From Scleroderma bovista (lineage: Eukaryota > Basidiomycota > Agaricomycetes > Boletales > Sclerodermataceae), in NCBI GenBank assembly GCA_037178675.1, contig JAYMGJ010000117.1:1-56192 (forward strand): DNA of 56,192 bases, read 5' to 3'. This document shows, in pieces, positions 1 through 11,100 of this stretch (its first letter is position 1; each line of letters opens with the position of its first letter). The position numbers and the translations under genes are program-made. The notes beneath the pieces are model-generated. The model was not told the origin of the DNA and made no database searches. It saw only the letters and a list, made by a program, of their open reading frames with translations.

Positions 1-585
1 ATGTCGTCTCCGATTTGGGGAAGGGCCGTCTTTCACTTCGAGTTTGGCGAGCGCATTGGCTCCGGGACGGAATCGCCAGTCAGGGTACCTCTTCCTGTTT
101 CTGCCTGTGCAACCAGAGCCTTTGCTTCCCATATTTCACGCTCCTCGCGGGGAAGCGTCTTCCAGTATTTACCTGCACATCGCCATCGCGTGAACTCGCG
201 TTTTTACCCTGTCTAGATGTGAATGAGACGCACCAATTATTTTTGAGAGTGTGCTGTGGTTCCCCTCGACCTTTTCTGGAACCTGCTGGCTCCGGATGAA
301 TGATGATCTGAAAAGGATAAATGCATTAGGCGGACAAGAAATGTACAATGTGTTGCGTTTCTTGCTGTGGCTCGTGCGTTCTGGGCCACCATAGAATGGA
401 GTCTGAATGTCGAGAGGGTCAGACTCGCATACGATGTCGGCGATGGCCAGTTCGAAGGAAACGGGGCATTCCCAGACTGGATCGAATGCGATGGTGGGGT
501 CGGCGCTTAGACTGGTGATGGGAGTCATGTCGGTGAAGAACGTGTATGTCATCGGTGGATTGGGATTGTCGACGTGTGGCGGCAT
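1..585 (-). pseudogene. HMG-box transcription factor gene, copy A (5' part, frameshifted)
   Basis: An ATG at 585 opens a reading frame that enters an HMG box (core PPNAFILFRSSFI, then VEGNHSTLSKIIG). A short intron at about 233-173 interrupts it. Exon 2 resumes with GKYWKTLPREEREIW, so the box tryptophan (codon 164-162) is intact, unlike in copy C. Near 97-100 this copy lacks one base compared with copy C, shifting the frame inside the last helix (AQAE then TGRG instead of HRKR). The family is a sequence-specific DNA-binding regulator of the fungal Ste11/Pcc1/MATA-HMG type, acting in the nucleus. The gene runs off the left edge, so its 3' end is unseen. I call it a pseudogene because of the frameshift; a sequencing error is the alternative. 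Confidence 0.7.
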
Positions 586-654
586 GCCGTCTGCAAGAGT
601 CCAGGATGTTCATGGGTACCTTCGACTCCGCCATGATCAGTGGGGGGTGAGTAC

Positions 655-860
655 TTGAGTACTGAGTACTGAGTCAGGCCACTGGCCCACACAATGTGCT
701 GCACGGGAAGGGTGCCCTCTTCAGCAGACAAAGGTGCGGGATGGGAGCAGAACTCGTGTGGAAGAGTATGGCACGAGCGTCACCCGACCCCCGCAACGCC
801 TTTTAAAGCCTTCGTTACCTGAAAGCCTCGGTTCGACTAAGGATCTTGGGCATATACGAG
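655..860 (-). repeat. Duplicated 5' flank of the HMG-box gene
   Basis: This stretch upstream of HMG copy A recurs inverted at 6550-6735, and its first part recurs in direct orientation beside copy C at about 17060-17140. It marks one edge of the HMG/BUB3 duplicon. No coding function is seen. Confidence 0.6.
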
Positions 861-1039
861 TGTCAAGGCTGCTTGTCTGGTACATTCCTCAGTGGTTGTG
901 ACCCCTGCGAGAGTCGATCGAATACTCAGACCTTGGCCGACTCACAAGTGTGAACTGGAAGCCGGCGTCGTGGTCATCAAGCTAGTCACAAGAGTGTTTG
1001 AAAGTGCGATGCCTAGCTGAGATCTCCTCGGCTCCGAAG

Positions 1040-1240
1040 CATGTTCACCAACACTCGTGCTTCTCCTCTCTTCTCCAAGGCGCAGGTGTCGTTTCTGATG
1101 TCGATTGCTGGTAAATGTCATAGCCGTATAATCTCGTCTCCCTCCGTCTCCCCCACCACACAGGACTCTCCCTACGCCCCTGCCCATGTTCATGCACTCT
1201 CCATCGGCGCGCTTTGTTGTACTGTAAACTTGTAGAATCA
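1040..1240 (+). pseudogene. Inverted fragment of HMG-box gene (exon 2 end and exon 3 start)
   Basis: On the plus strand this matches the end of exon 2, the small intron and the start of exon 3 of HMG copy C (which lies on the minus strand at about 15850-15690). The intron acceptor and the proline-rich exon 3 start are recognisable. It sits immediately before a plus-strand BUB3 fragment, reproducing the order HMG then BUB3 seen in copies B and C. It is a truncated duplicate with no coding capacity of its own. Confidence 0.6.
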
Positions 1241-1389
1241 CAATTCAGTTCCCTGGTGGATTTACACAGCCCATCTGACCCGCATCAGGTGCTACCTTCC
1301 ACAACCACACTGCAGAGTCAGATTGGAGCCCCTGCAGGTGAGTCCATGTATCGAAAATATGGAATCCGTTGACAAAATGCTATTAATCA

Positions 1390-1740
1390 CAGAAGACCAA
1401 GCTACGAACCTCCACCATTCGACAGTACCTCCCAAGTGCACTTTTCAGCTTCTCATCCAGACCGTATCTCGTTTCGGCATGGGTCACGGTATGTCTTGTC
1501 TTGGCGCAGCGCTTCTTGGAAGGAAGGAACGACACTTACCAGTACTAGACCGTGCAGTTCTACGATGTCGTTGCAAACCAGCAACAAGCGAAATTCGACC
1601 ATCGAGCAGCAGTACTGGCGTGTGCTTTCAGAGAGGACGTAAGGGTGTTAATGGAGTGCACGAGTGCCAACAAGAGCGGTGATAACTCTCTCCTTCAATA
1701 CATGTTCGCCACGCTTATGCTCACTGATATTTAACTGAAA
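1390..1740 (+). pseudogene. BUB3 fragment, copy A
   Basis: This holds the 5' part of a BUB3-like WD40 gene: a branchpoint and acceptor before exon 2 (about 1385-1400), the segment PFDSTSQVHFSASHPD, an intron, then the equivalent of VRFYDV-NQQQAKFDHRA. Compared with copy C, one base is missing near 1468 and the frame is lost before the intron. Similarity stops at about 1660-1740. Bub3 is a nuclear spindle-checkpoint protein; this truncated copy cannot encode it. Confidence 0.65.
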
Positions 1741-1989
1741 AGCCCCCTTTCAAACCCTTATTCCCCGGGAACATAAAATGTGCAGCTTAGACGCCTATGT
1801 GAGATGCTTCATATCATCCGGTGAGCGACCATTAGCTCACCCGCCGATGCTGTCCCTCTGATGGTAGGTGATGCGCCAAGCTATTCAGTTCAACGATGAT
1901 GACGACCAGGAGCAACACGCCGCTGATCTGAAAACATGATATACTAGAGGCTTGTCGCGTCTCGTGTCTCACGCGTTAGACGCGGTAGA

Positions 1990-3080
1990 ATGAATGGAGG
2001 CGGAGGAGGCGCTGCCAGGAGCGGTGATGCTGATGGACTGCCATGGCACTACTTCGGTGAAGTGTGTAGTGTTTTCCTGGGTGTGCGACCTAATGCAGGT
2101 GCATTTTCCTGTCCTTCTGTCTGTATGCATGCATTCAATGATTGCCAGTACTCCGTGGCAAACAAGGAAATCTGTGCAGACTACAATGTACCCTTGCGAA
2201 CCCTCAAGAACTTTACGAACACTCTCGACCTGCACTGCGGTGATATCGCAGACCCCATCCAACCTGCCCTCCTTCGACAGTCGACCAGCTCATCGGCTAC
2301 TCCTTCAAAGTCTTATCCGAACACCTGCCTTCAATTACACGCTTCCCTTAAAAGGCCACCAACCAAGTCTGCAATGAAGGGAAAGGCACACGAATTGAAG
2401 AGCTAGCGCCATCTAAGACCCCTTCTCGGAAACGCGCTGTCGTTTTCTCCCAATCAATCCGCGGCTGCGGCGACATGGATGACGATATGTCCTTGCCTGC
2501 AACGCCCACCAAGAAGTGCAGGATAGACTCTCCTGCCAATGTTACTGGTCGGGCCACCTCCCCTAGGAATCGCACAACGAGGGCTACAGACGAAGACACA
2601 GCTATGGCGGTGTTCCATGCAGCAATAACCAGCCAAGCCTCACACGTTTCTAGTCCAGCTAGGCCAGCTCAACCTGCTCCTTCCTTGCTTCATTTACTCA
2701 ATACACATACTACTATCCTGATGATGCTGACCCATCAACACCAAGGCGTCCGCGCACCCTGCACCCCTCAACATCCACCATGAATATAGGCTCCCTGGTG
2801 AAATCATCTGTCATTGCCACACCCACTCATTCTGCTCTCCAAGCTTCCACCTCTGTTCGTCCTCGGCAATGGTATCACCCTGTTTTCTTCGGTCAGCAGC
2901 AGTGGCTTGCCCGAGACCAGAGGGTTGAGTGGATATGGGCAGATGCAGCGACACATTGCTCCAAGATGGTCGAGTCGTACCGCCATACACTTGAGCAGTA
3001 TTGGCCCGTGCTGGCATTAAGGGGTCACACTGTTCTTCTGGAGTTTATAGCATATGGAATAGACTCTGCCAAGGTGTCTT
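1990..3080 (+). pseudogene. Multi-frame relic, possibly ORC6-like
   Basis: Protein-like segments follow one another in different plus-strand frames: YNVPLRTLKNFTNTLDL (about 2195), a basic low-complexity middle (KTPSRKRAVVFSQ; TPTKKCRIDSPAN, about 2420-2540), and a C-terminal piece (STSVRPRQWYHPVFFGQQQW followed by LARDQRVEWIW and a MVESYRHTLEQYWP motif, about 2850-3005). Changes of frame and stops between them argue for a decayed gene rather than splicing. The layout (helical N-part, basic disordered linker, short C-terminal box) reminds me of fungal ORC6, an origin-recognition subunit, but I cannot verify this without a search. It could be another nuclear protein. Confidence 0.35.
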
Positions 3081-3370
3081 GAAAGGTTGTTTGGAAAGTG
3101 AGCATCATGTCAGGATGCCCGCTGGCGTCATAATCAATATCTACGAGCGTCATCACCTGTCACGTAGTTTGGCATCTTGTGGATCAATGACACGCACTCG
3201 CATCAGACTCTCACGGCGCTGCTTTGCGCGAATGAAGGATAGCAAGGAGTGAGATATTCTGCGTAACAGGTTACATATTTCAACGGGAGTGCGTCCTCGT
3301 TCCCTTGAACTCTTACTAGTACTTTTGTGGGACTTATCTGTAACTGACTCCCCTCATTCATCGACTTTAC

Positions 3371-3592
3371 ATGCGATCAAATCTAGTACCATGGGTGCCT
3401 TGTAGACCAGCCCAGAAGGCACCGGCGGGTGGTGGGTATGTCATACCCCGAGGCTTGAAAGTCTTGGAAGACGAGTGGAAGGCAGATGGCGGCCCTTATG
3501 ATTGTGTCTATTTGGTGAACATTGAACCTGGGCAGTGGGGGGCCAGTCCCACACACTGCTACGCTATGTATGTCGCTACTTGGCGAGTTTAG
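3371..3592 (+). other. Short protein-like fragment, unidentified
   Basis: A 73-codon open frame contains a coherent, non-repetitive peptide (for example YVIPRGLKVLEDEWKADGG) that reads like part of a real protein. I do not recognise the family. There is no clear start context, and it is wedged between the ORC6-like relic and BUB3 copy B, so it is most likely another duplicated fragment. The flanking 3081-3370 and 3593-3800 show nothing I can name. Confidence 0.2.
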
Positions 3593-3829
3593 TTTATTAC
3601 GGTCCTACCGTAGACACTTGGGTCCGAGTGTCGCATATATCCTCATCATACCTAGTAGGATTGGAAGGCATGGTGAGCTGAACGCACCAACGGGTAGATG
3701 TCAATTTGTTATGCTCAGACGGACTTTGTCTCCCAACGTTGTTGGTTGCCTCCATCCGCAACTAGAGCCCCATAAGCGATGAATGGAGCCATATATCTTG
3801 GGACACGGCTCACCTAGCCAAGCAGGTGG

Positions 3830-4800
3830 ATATTGTTGCAGTCGCTTTTTGACTTTGTGGTTCCAGATTCCAGATTGAAACAGTGCCATCTGAGCCTGCT
3901 GATGTGAATGTGTTGTATCTAGCGGGTGGATGCAAATCAGCAGACATGAAATTGGGAAGACGTATGGGATATGAAATGGAGAAAAAGGGAAAGGAGGTAC
4001 ACAGGACGGAAAGCAAGCACATTAACCGGCCACACATGGTCCACGTCATCGATAGTCTGTCTGTCTGTGGCACTTGAACGCATATTTCTGGTCTTGGACC
4101 TCTGGACTTGGGTGAAAGTATTCTACACCGAGCTGGCCTTTGACCGAGCCAATCACATGGCCTATATCCCATGTGCGTCAGTGTCAGTCGTCTCACTTGC
4201 CTTAAATGATAAAGTGAAGAATAGGAAAAGAGAGCACCTTTTCGTTCCGCCCATAAACTTCAAACTACTCTCCCTCGTCTGCACAGGCTCTACCATTTTC
4301 CTAATACTGTATATATGAAATAGGTGACTCGCCATGCCCACAACGAGTGTGTTATTGAGGTCTAGGTGTTAGGCACACTCAGAAAGGACGTGTGTTGATA
4401 TGGCGGTGCCAGCGGGGGCGTTCGAAGTACCAGTGGAAGCACGGCGATCCTAGAATTTGAGCGAGAGATTCTATGAGCCAATGATGAGCATGTCTAGGGA
4501 TCGATGGCCCATGTGAATCAGAGAGGATCAGGGTAGAGGAATGGGCATACCTTGTGCCCTTGCAAAGTTCATCACAGATCCCGCATTGGAAGGGTTCCTC
4601 AGATATATTGTTCTCTCCATCTCGAGATCGAGTCTAGCACCATCGCGCGTGCATGTCAGCAGGGAGACAAGGAAGTCGTGACAAAAGTATGCACTCGCAC
4701 ACTCCATTATCGAGTCCTCCACTAAACGCCCTTGTGTCCTCTCCCAAAGCACACGCCAGTACTGCTGTTCGATGGTCGAATTTTGCTTGTTGTTGAAGAG
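3830..4800 (-). pseudogene. BUB3 copy B (internally deleted, decayed)
   Basis: Minus-strand remains of BUB3. The 5' end starts abruptly inside the exon encoding KFDHRA, fused at about 4797 to sequence that in copy C lies more than 500 bp further upstream. Then come the ARLDLEMERTIYLRN segment, a heavily decayed middle, and the repeat [16 protein letters not shown] (about 3890). Several blades are missing or frameshifted and the expected C-terminal sequence is gone. It derives from the same arrangement as copy C (HMG upstream, same strand) after internal deletion. Confidence 0.65.
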
Positions 4801-4879
4801 AGGGATATCACGATGAAATGAAAATGGCATTACATACTTGGAAGGGCATCATATCATGGCAAGGATCACATTCTGTTCC

Positions 4880-5460
4880 GTTCCACAGAGCGGACATTGC
4901 ATCATCAGTACTTGACCGTTGCAGACCCATACCCAGGACACAGATACACAAGGTCGAGCTCAGCACCCGTGCCGCCAAAAAGCTCATCCGCCACATGCGT
5001 TTCCGTACGGTGAGTATGCACAAAGTCCACTGGCGAACAAGGTTCTGGCGTGTTGGTGGCCCCATACATAGCCGCCTCGCCATTAGCACCGCCCGCATCG
5101 CCAACACCGTCACCCCATCCCCGCCCTCCAAATTCATTGATGAATATCGGGATTTGAATATATGGCTGGCATGTTTCTGTCCAATGTTTTATGGGTGCGT
5201 ATGACCATGGCCTGAAACAATGCATGTTGTTGAGTCCAGTAGGGCTGTAGTTTGCGAATGGAGGCTCTATCACAAGAGAGTCGTGTGTCCCCGCTGGAGG
5301 GGAAGGCCGAGGAGATTATACATTACCAGCAATCGATATCAGAAACGACCCGAGTTTGACTGCGCGGGTGCGTCTTGGAGAAGAGGGGGAAGTACCGAGC
5401 AGCGAGAAATTATTGACTCGAGACTGGCCAGCGCCATCGCATCTTTGTATGACGCGACTG
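4880..5460 (-). pseudogene. HMG-box gene copy B (3' half only)
   Basis: Minus-strand exon 3 of the HMG-box gene is readable from about 5273 to the stop at 4905 (FRPWSYAPIKHWTETCQ, IFINEFGG, CPGYGSATVKY). The degraded end of exon 2 extends to about 5460, where similarity switches abruptly to sequence resembling the intergenic region at 17140-17250. The DNA-binding box is absent, so this is a deletion derivative. A 209-codon plus-strand frame crossing this junction (5220-5849) is best explained as a by-product of the fusion. Confidence 0.65.
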
Positions 5461-5939
5461 TTCAAGTTGGCGAACAAGCCTCCGACGGAGCCAAGGAGAT
5501 CTCAAACGTGTGCACCCTTGTGGATGACCAGCTTCAAGGCCACGAGAGCCAGCTCAGTTCGATCGTACCTCAATGTGCAGATTTGAAATTTCATCCTCCC
5601 TGCTTCCACACGCGTCCGAGTGAGAGTCAAGTTGGTCGTCCCCGTCGCCTTTGGGTAATCCCGAGTCATCGAACAGTCCATCAATTGAAGGATTCCATGT
5701 GCAGTGTCACGAAATCGTTGAGAACAGGATACGCTGATGCATTTTTGGTAGACTTCTCGCATTCGACGGTGTTAAATGTCGGCTTTCGTTTCGACTGCGT
5801 TGAACTGCCCCGTCAACATTTCAACCTTTGGTGTCCACCGCGGGGATGATATTCCTAGCCTTGGTCAGCATTGCGAGCGTTGAGGACGTCTGCAACGACG
5901 ACGACGCGATTTGTGTTGAAGGGATGAACTCAGTCCATC

Positions 5940-6360
5940 GTGGGCTAACCTACAGCAGCAGCAACAGGGAATAGCCTTTGGACAACCTGGCACCTTCGGA
6001 AGCGGAGGTATGTACAAGTCAACTCCTCTTTCCCATTCAACCATATGAACGATCATGTCCCCCAGCAGCAACACGTTGCAAACCCAATGTTTGGCAACCT
6101 GGGCACCACTAATACCACCACCACCCCCTTGGTATCTTTAGCGTCGTTCTTTTTCTCTCCTTGTTTGCTGAGCAAGTTGGTATCTTTGGATTATAGGCGG
6201 CTTGCGACAACCAGCGACATCAACCTCTATCTTCGGTGCACGTAAACCCGCTATTGCCTTTGGTGCCTTTGGGGGAGGCACCTCTGGGTTTGGTAGGGGT
6301 GAGGCATTTTTGGTCAGAACAAGCCCACGACAACGGCGCGGCAACTGGTAAGTAATTCGG
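5940..6360 (+). pseudogene. FG-nucleoporin fragment (Nup98/Nup145N-like)
   Basis: Plus-strand segments QQQQQGIAFGQPGTFGSGG (about 5955-6008), QQQHVANPMFGNLGTTN (about 6063) and TSTSIFGARKPAIAFGAFGG (about 6215-6275) are typical of the Gly/Gln/FG-rich N-terminus of Nup98/Nup145N, with plausible short introns between them. No GLEBS-like or autoproteolytic domain follows, and the frame is lost by about 6360. I infer a captured, decayed gene end. The FG composition is clear; the exact nucleoporin is less sure. Confidence 0.45.
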
Positions 6361-6549
6361 AATTTGATATCTGATATTCAGACTGATTCATGCTGTAGCA
6401 GCACCTAGTCAGCATGGCACAGCGGCGCCAGTCACCACCGGTACCGCATTCTCCCCTTCCATCGACTCTCGCAGGGTCCAGTCATAACCACTGAGCGACG
6501 TACCAGACAAGCAGCCTTGACGCGCGTATATGCCCAAGATCCTGGGTCG

Positions 6550-6735
6550 AACCAGGGGAGGCTTTTAGGTAACGAAGGCTTTGAAAGGCGTCGCGGGGAT
6601 CAGGCGAGGCTCGTGCCATTCATCAATGGGTCTCTTCCACGCAAGTTCCGGTCCCATTCCCCACCTTTACCGCGCAGCTGTGTCCGCTGAAGAAAGCGCC
6701 CTTCCCATGCAGCACATCGTGTGGGCCATTTTTTC
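6550..6735 (+). repeat. Inverted copy of the HMG-box gene 5' flank
   Basis: Reverse-complementary to 655-860, including the segment ending in the hexamer-rich gtgtgggcca. It shows that the duplicon pieces were also inverted relative to each other. The following 6736-8115 contains no gene I can support; its last part is presumably the promoter of the NLR gene. Confidence 0.5.
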
Positions 6736-8115
6736 ACGGGATGTGTGGATGGTGGTGGGGCATCCTTTGGAAAGTTCTGCCATCGATTCTGCGGATGAGA
6801 AGGCGGGATGGGATCCCTGATGGACGGAGAAGTATTACCTCGCCCTTCAGTTCACTTCGTGGCTCACGTTTCCCCCCTTCACAGGATCGTAAAACTCGAT
6901 CCAGACTACTCTGGGGTTGGTCTAATAATTTTCTCCTCCGTGGAGTCCAAGTGAAGATGAATGCGAGTTCACGGTGCATTGACAGTATTCCCATACCAAA
7001 GTCAATTATACTCGATAGCTCACACGCTTTGGCTTTGGCTTTGGTCAACGAGTTTATGCGGACGTCGTCATACAAGACTTCAGCTTATACGTAGACCATT
7101 CCAATTGTGCACGACGTTATATGATGCATCCCCAGCCATTTACTATTATGACACGGCACCAGCCTTGGCCGTCCCAAAGCCTTCAATTCGTACCCACCTA
7201 TGATGGCACTTGAAAGCTGAGTTTAGCCAGTTTAGTAGCATTTGCCTGTTCCCCAGGGGAGAGACAGTCGCAAAGAGATGAGAAATTCGATGTATTTATG
7301 CACAGGAAACATCGACAAGGCGAGACGTCCAGGGTCTATACGACAGTGTTCTACTGCTTAGGCCGTGCACGCAACATGCGATAGGATTCACCGAGGATGA
7401 GGACAGCAGCGCTGGAAGGGGGCATGTCATCTGAATGTCAAAGCTTACACTGGTGCACCCACCTATCAGGTTTGTGTGTCATCGAGGCGGGTATCATGCG
7501 TACCCTGCAGAATGCCCAGAGACGCAGGTGGTTCGTAGGCCACACATGGAGGGTTAGACGAATAAAGGGGTGGTGTCTGACGAGATGAAGTTGACCGTGA
7601 ACTTGAGCTGTGGAATTTGTAGATCATGGAGAGCTTTCCCTGCGGACGAGCGGACGAATCGGAAGAATCACTCACCCCAGTCGACGGACACCTTCGAATG
7701 CCTTCTAGGCTAAGTACGTATGTTAGGCAGTCGCAGTGCTTGTGCCAAAGCTGAAATGAAATTTGAAAACCCGACCCTGCAGCGTGTAAAGCACCAGGTT
7801 GCAAACAGGCTGTACAAGCCTGAAAACCCCGCTTCCCATCCTTGCTGCTCTCGACTTGCAAGTGCAAGATTTCAACAAACCCGTATTTCTCCTGCCATCG
7901 CCGAGTCACACATGGCCAATACTCGTCGCTCTAAGCTGAAACCCTGGAAAACCAAACCCATTCAAGCCACATCGGACTCCCAGTTTGCCCTGGTACGCAA
8001 TTGGTCCTTTGCAAGAGAGCGTCTTGATCAACCAAAAAGAAATCAGACCCAAGGGACATCGCCCGCTCTTGTCCCCAATATCGCTTCCACATCGGCGAGA
8101 TCCACTGACATCGCC

Positions 8116-11100
8116 ATGGGAAAACTGGAGAGATTGAAGAATTTATTACCGTGTGGTCGTTCCAACCAAACGATCGCAAGTGCCTCAATGAGCGTGAGTG
8201 CATTTATTCAAGCGGATCTAAGGCCATGTAGTTGCTGACCCGCTCGTCTTCAAATTAGCTGCCGGCACCGACAAGCACAGTGGACCAGGCAGTCGCTCCT
8301 ATGACTGTGCGTGACGAAATCGATGCTGCCAAAAAAGAGCTCGATGCATTAGTACCTGCCCCTCATCCTACGCAAGACGCCGTTGACCTTGTTGGTGGGA
8401 TCAACACTACCGTCTCTCAAATAGAGACCATCAGCTCAACATACCTCGAACCACTCAAGGCTTTCAACACCGTAGTCGGTACCATTGCCAATGTACTATA
8501 TCATATTTTACTTGGAGTGACAAACAGGATGACATTTATACACAGGTCCACCCTTACACTCAGATGGCACTGGGGCTTCTCACCGGTGCTGCTCAGGTGC
8601 GCCGTCTGGTTGGCTGAGACATACATCTCACATCACTGTCAGGTGATCATTGCGCAAGCGAACCTAGACCACTCGGTCTCTAGCCTACTTTCAAAGATTC
8701 AAAGTGTCTATGAGTTGCTTCTTAAAGAGGATGCCGAGGCCCTGGACCTGATGAAGGATACACTGACGTGCATCGCCCAGGTGGTCAGTAGCTGTGCCCA
8801 GTTTATCAAAAACTATTTCAAAGACGAGAACTTCTGTACGCCCCACCGAATGCTTCCATGACGCTCTTCTAAGTAGGTATCATCTTAGTGAAACGAGCTG
8901 CAAAGAACATCTTTTCCGACGCACAGTCCGTCGTCGACGAATACAATAGGGCGCTCGATGAATTGATGCAAAAATTTCGAGATCGCGCAGTACGCGACAC
9001 GCACATCCATGTCCACCATGTCCTTGATATCATGGAGGACCTGAGCCTAGATAGTATGGCATATGCAGGTGGCGTGGGACTCAATACGACGAAGAAATGC
9101 CTGGATGGAACGAGGGTGGAAGTTCTGAAAGAAATCGTGGGTTGGATTAACGACCCCACCGTTAACGTGCCGCGGATCTTCTGGCTTCACAGCCAGGCTG
9201 GCAGGGGCAAATCCGCCATCGCTCACACCGTCGCGCTGCAGTACAAGAATGCGGGAGGGCTTTGTTCATGCTTCTGCTTCGCGCGCGATCGGCTGCCGGA
9301 ACGTCTAGAGCAAAAGGTGCTGTCGAACATTGTTCGCGACCTGGCTAACTGCGACCCTGCTTTTCAACGGGCGGTGCTTGGAGCTATTAAGGAGGATAAC
9401 ACACTCAAGGCCACACACGACGTGATGCAACAGTGGGAAAAGCTCCTGAAGCCTTTGTTGGAGGTTTCGGATGGGAGAGTCGGAAGTGTCGTCGTGGTCA
9501 TCGATGCATTGGATGAAAGTGGATCTGACGCATCACGAAAGCACATCCTGGAGGTGCTCACTAAGGCTGCTTCTCTCCCTTCCAACTTCCGCATACTCCT
9601 CACATCCCGACCACTAGCCGACATCATGCGTGCTCTCCGTGATACGCAGCTCGTGCAAGCGGTTTCTTTGGATGAGGTCTCTGCTGAACACGATATTCGC
9701 ATGTATGTATCCGAGCAACTCAAGGATCGACAGGACATTGGTGCAACAGAGATCACCCAGATTGTGCGCAGTGCTGATGGCTTGTTCGAGTGGGCCCGAC
9801 TTGCCTGCGAGTGGATCGGATCAGACACTGCTGGTGAGATGGTCAAGGAGCGTTTCGACGACTTGATGGTGCCCACGTCACGGGAAGGGACAACACTCCT
9901 AGACGAGATGTATGTTACCGTCCTCAAAAGCGTTGTAGTCAAGAGGGAAAAGCCTCTGGCACGGTTCCGCTCCTTGATGCGACAGATTCTTTACACGCTG
10001 GAGCCACTCCCAATGGGTGCATTGCATGCAATGCGCATGCAGTTCCCACAAAAGGATGATCGTTTCAATGTTGTCCTCATTCTCAACCACATGGGCTCAT
10101 TACTGAGTGGTGTCACTGACCACCAAAACCCTATCCGGCTCCTCCATTCTTCGTTCCATGACTTCTTGACTGATCAGTCACGAAGTGGAGACTATTTTGT
10201 TGGCGGGTCGGATATTCAGGCAGACCTAGCTGTTGCATCACTCTGTGTCCTTCGTGGTGGTCTATGCTTCAATATCTGTGGACTGGAGAGCTCCTTTCTA
10301 CTCAATTCAGATGTACCTGGTCTGGCTGAGAGAGTCAAAGCCAAGATTCCATCTCATTTGTCATACTCGTCTCTCTTCTGGGCAAAGCATCTGGAGGCAA
10401 CCAAATTTGATCCCAGACTTGCAGGACATGTGAAGGATATTCTGGGGAATGAAAGAATTCTGTTCTGGTTTGAGGTATTGAGTTTGCTGGGTGTACTTGG
10501 TAATGCTGTATATGCCCTTTCTAGTGCTGCAAGATGGTCTCAGGTGAGTACATGGATCAGTATGATGGTGAGTTAGTGTCTAACATACAATTTGTCTAGG
10601 GGAAAACAGGATCTGGTGATGTTGCAGGATTGGCAAGGGATGGTGTGAAGTTCATCCATAACTTCTCCACTGCTGTTTCCACAAGCACCCCCCACTTGTA
10701 CATCTCTGCACTACCATTTGCTCCTGCAAATGCCATACCATATGGGGAGTTAAGAGCCAAATTTCCCTGCATTGCCAAAATTGCAGAAGGGCAAGACAAA
10801 GAATGGTCAGCTGCTCAGGGTTCATTTCAGGGGCACACTTCTGGGGTCAGTTCAGTTGCATTCTCCTCTGATGGCACAAGGATTGTGTCAGGCTCATGGG
10901 ACAACACTGTGAGGGTCTGGGATGCAGATGGGGGTGTGCAGATTGGCAGTCCACTTCAAGGCCACACTGAGGAGGTCACATCAGTTGGATTCTCCCCTGA
11001 TGGCACAAGGATTGTGTCAGGCTCAGATGACAACACTGTGAGAGTCTGGGATGCTGACAGGGGTGTCCAGATTGGCAGTCCACTTCAAGGCCACACTGAG

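Noticed and set aside
5220..5849. 209-codon plus-strand frame
   Set aside because: Its left half is antisense to HMG exon 3 remains and its right half crosses a duplication junction; it is not protein-like.
9364..9942. 192-codon minus-strand frame inside the NACHT exon
   Set aside because: It lies antisense to a coherent NACHT domain with Walker motifs and has no domain of its own.
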